Shown here: positions 5,594-5,664 of the stretch, piece by piece
Position numbering within the stretch: position 1 is the first letter of the stretch
Layout: each line of letters opens with the position of its first letter
Assembly (NCBI GenBank): GCA_028818995.1
Contig: JAPPMR010000869.1
Coordinates: 5,854-11,517 of the forward strand
Source: Candidatus Poribacteria bacterium
GTDB lineage: Bacteria; Poribacteria; WGA-4E; WGA-3G
Reading direction: 5' to 3'
Length of the DNA: 5,664 nt
Position numbers and translations under genes: made by a program
The notes under the pieces: generated by a model
The model's database searches: none
What the model saw: the letters and a program-made list of their open reading frames with translations, nothing else
What the model was told of the DNA's origin: nothing

Positions 5594-5618
5594 AAAACCA
5601 CTGTTCCGCAAAACCACT
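5594..5618 (+). repeat. Short direct repeat AAAACCACT, period 16
   Basis: The 9-mer occurs at 5594-5602 and again at 5610-5618. It lies shortly upstream of a weak 5-bp stem (5625-5629 with 5639-5643) and the predicted ribosome-binding site at the right edge. Function unknown. Confidence 0.4.
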
Positions 5619-5657
5619 TCATTCCCACGCACAATACTCGTGGTGAAAATTGTTTCT

Positions 5658-5661
5658 GGAG
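5658..5661 (+). promoter_or_regulatory. Likely ribosome-binding site of the next gene
   Basis: GGAG four to seven bases from the right edge has the spacing expected for a start codon just beyond the window. From the conserved gene order that gene should be rpoA (RNA polymerase alpha), but no coding sequence of it is visible. Confidence 0.5.
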
Positions 5662-5664
5662 CAA

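Larger units (their letters stand above)
5297..5664 (+). other. 368-nt gene-free region upstream of the next gene (expected rpoA)
   Basis: No conserved ORF was found on either strand. The stretch has several repeats: a nested stem at 5325-5386, a 12-nt direct repeat (5356-5367 and 5424-5435), a hairpin at 5476-5491, a GAAATG/CATTTC stem at 5531-5548, a 9-nt direct repeat (5594-5602 and 5610-5618), and a CCACG/CGTGG stem at 5625-5643. rpsD and rpoA are usually close, so this length is unusual. It could hold a promoter, a leader RNA or remnants of inserted sequence. Confidence 0.6.

Overview
The window is a stretch of the conserved bacterial spc/alpha ribosomal-protein cluster, all on the + strand: rplF (L6), rplR (L18), rpsE (S5), rplO (L15), secY, rpmJ (L36), rpsM (S13), rpsK (S11) and rpsD (S4). 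The window ends just after a possible Shine-Dalgarno sequence, so the next gene, expected from the conserved order to be rpoA, probably starts within a few bases of the right edge. All nine genes look intact and full length. Eight of the nine stop with TAA.

The proteins are bacterial, not archaeal or organellar in type. L36 and S4 both keep their zinc-binding Cys/His ligands. The source is probably an uncultured or poorly represented phylum: rpmD (L30) is missing between rpsE and rplO, adk/map/infA are missing between secY and rpmJ, four of nine genes use TTG or GTG starts, and several genes are separated by unusually long gaps. A Poribacteria-like or other candidate-phylum bacterium would fit, but the sequence alone does not settle the phylum.

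Layout: 1-52 is the tail of an upstream spacer plus the L6 ribosome-binding site. 53-619 is L6, followed by a 100-nt spacer holding a perfect 9-bp GC-rich hairpin and a possible promoter. 720-3485 is a compact block of L18, S5, L15 and SecY, with the SecY start codon touching the L15 stop codon. After an 83-nt spacer come the short L36 gene (3569-3685) and S13. A 171-nt gene-free spacer follows, then S11 and S4, 13 nt apart. The last 368 nt (5297-5664) hold no gene but are rich in inverted and direct repeats and a possible sigma-70-type promoter.

Functionally, the genes supply large-subunit (L6, L15, L18, L36) and small-subunit (S4, S5, S11, S13) proteins together with the SecY translocon channel. 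I see no new enzyme system, mobile element or CRISPR array. The points worth a second look are the gene losses, the non-coding spacers and small indels in conserved proteins.
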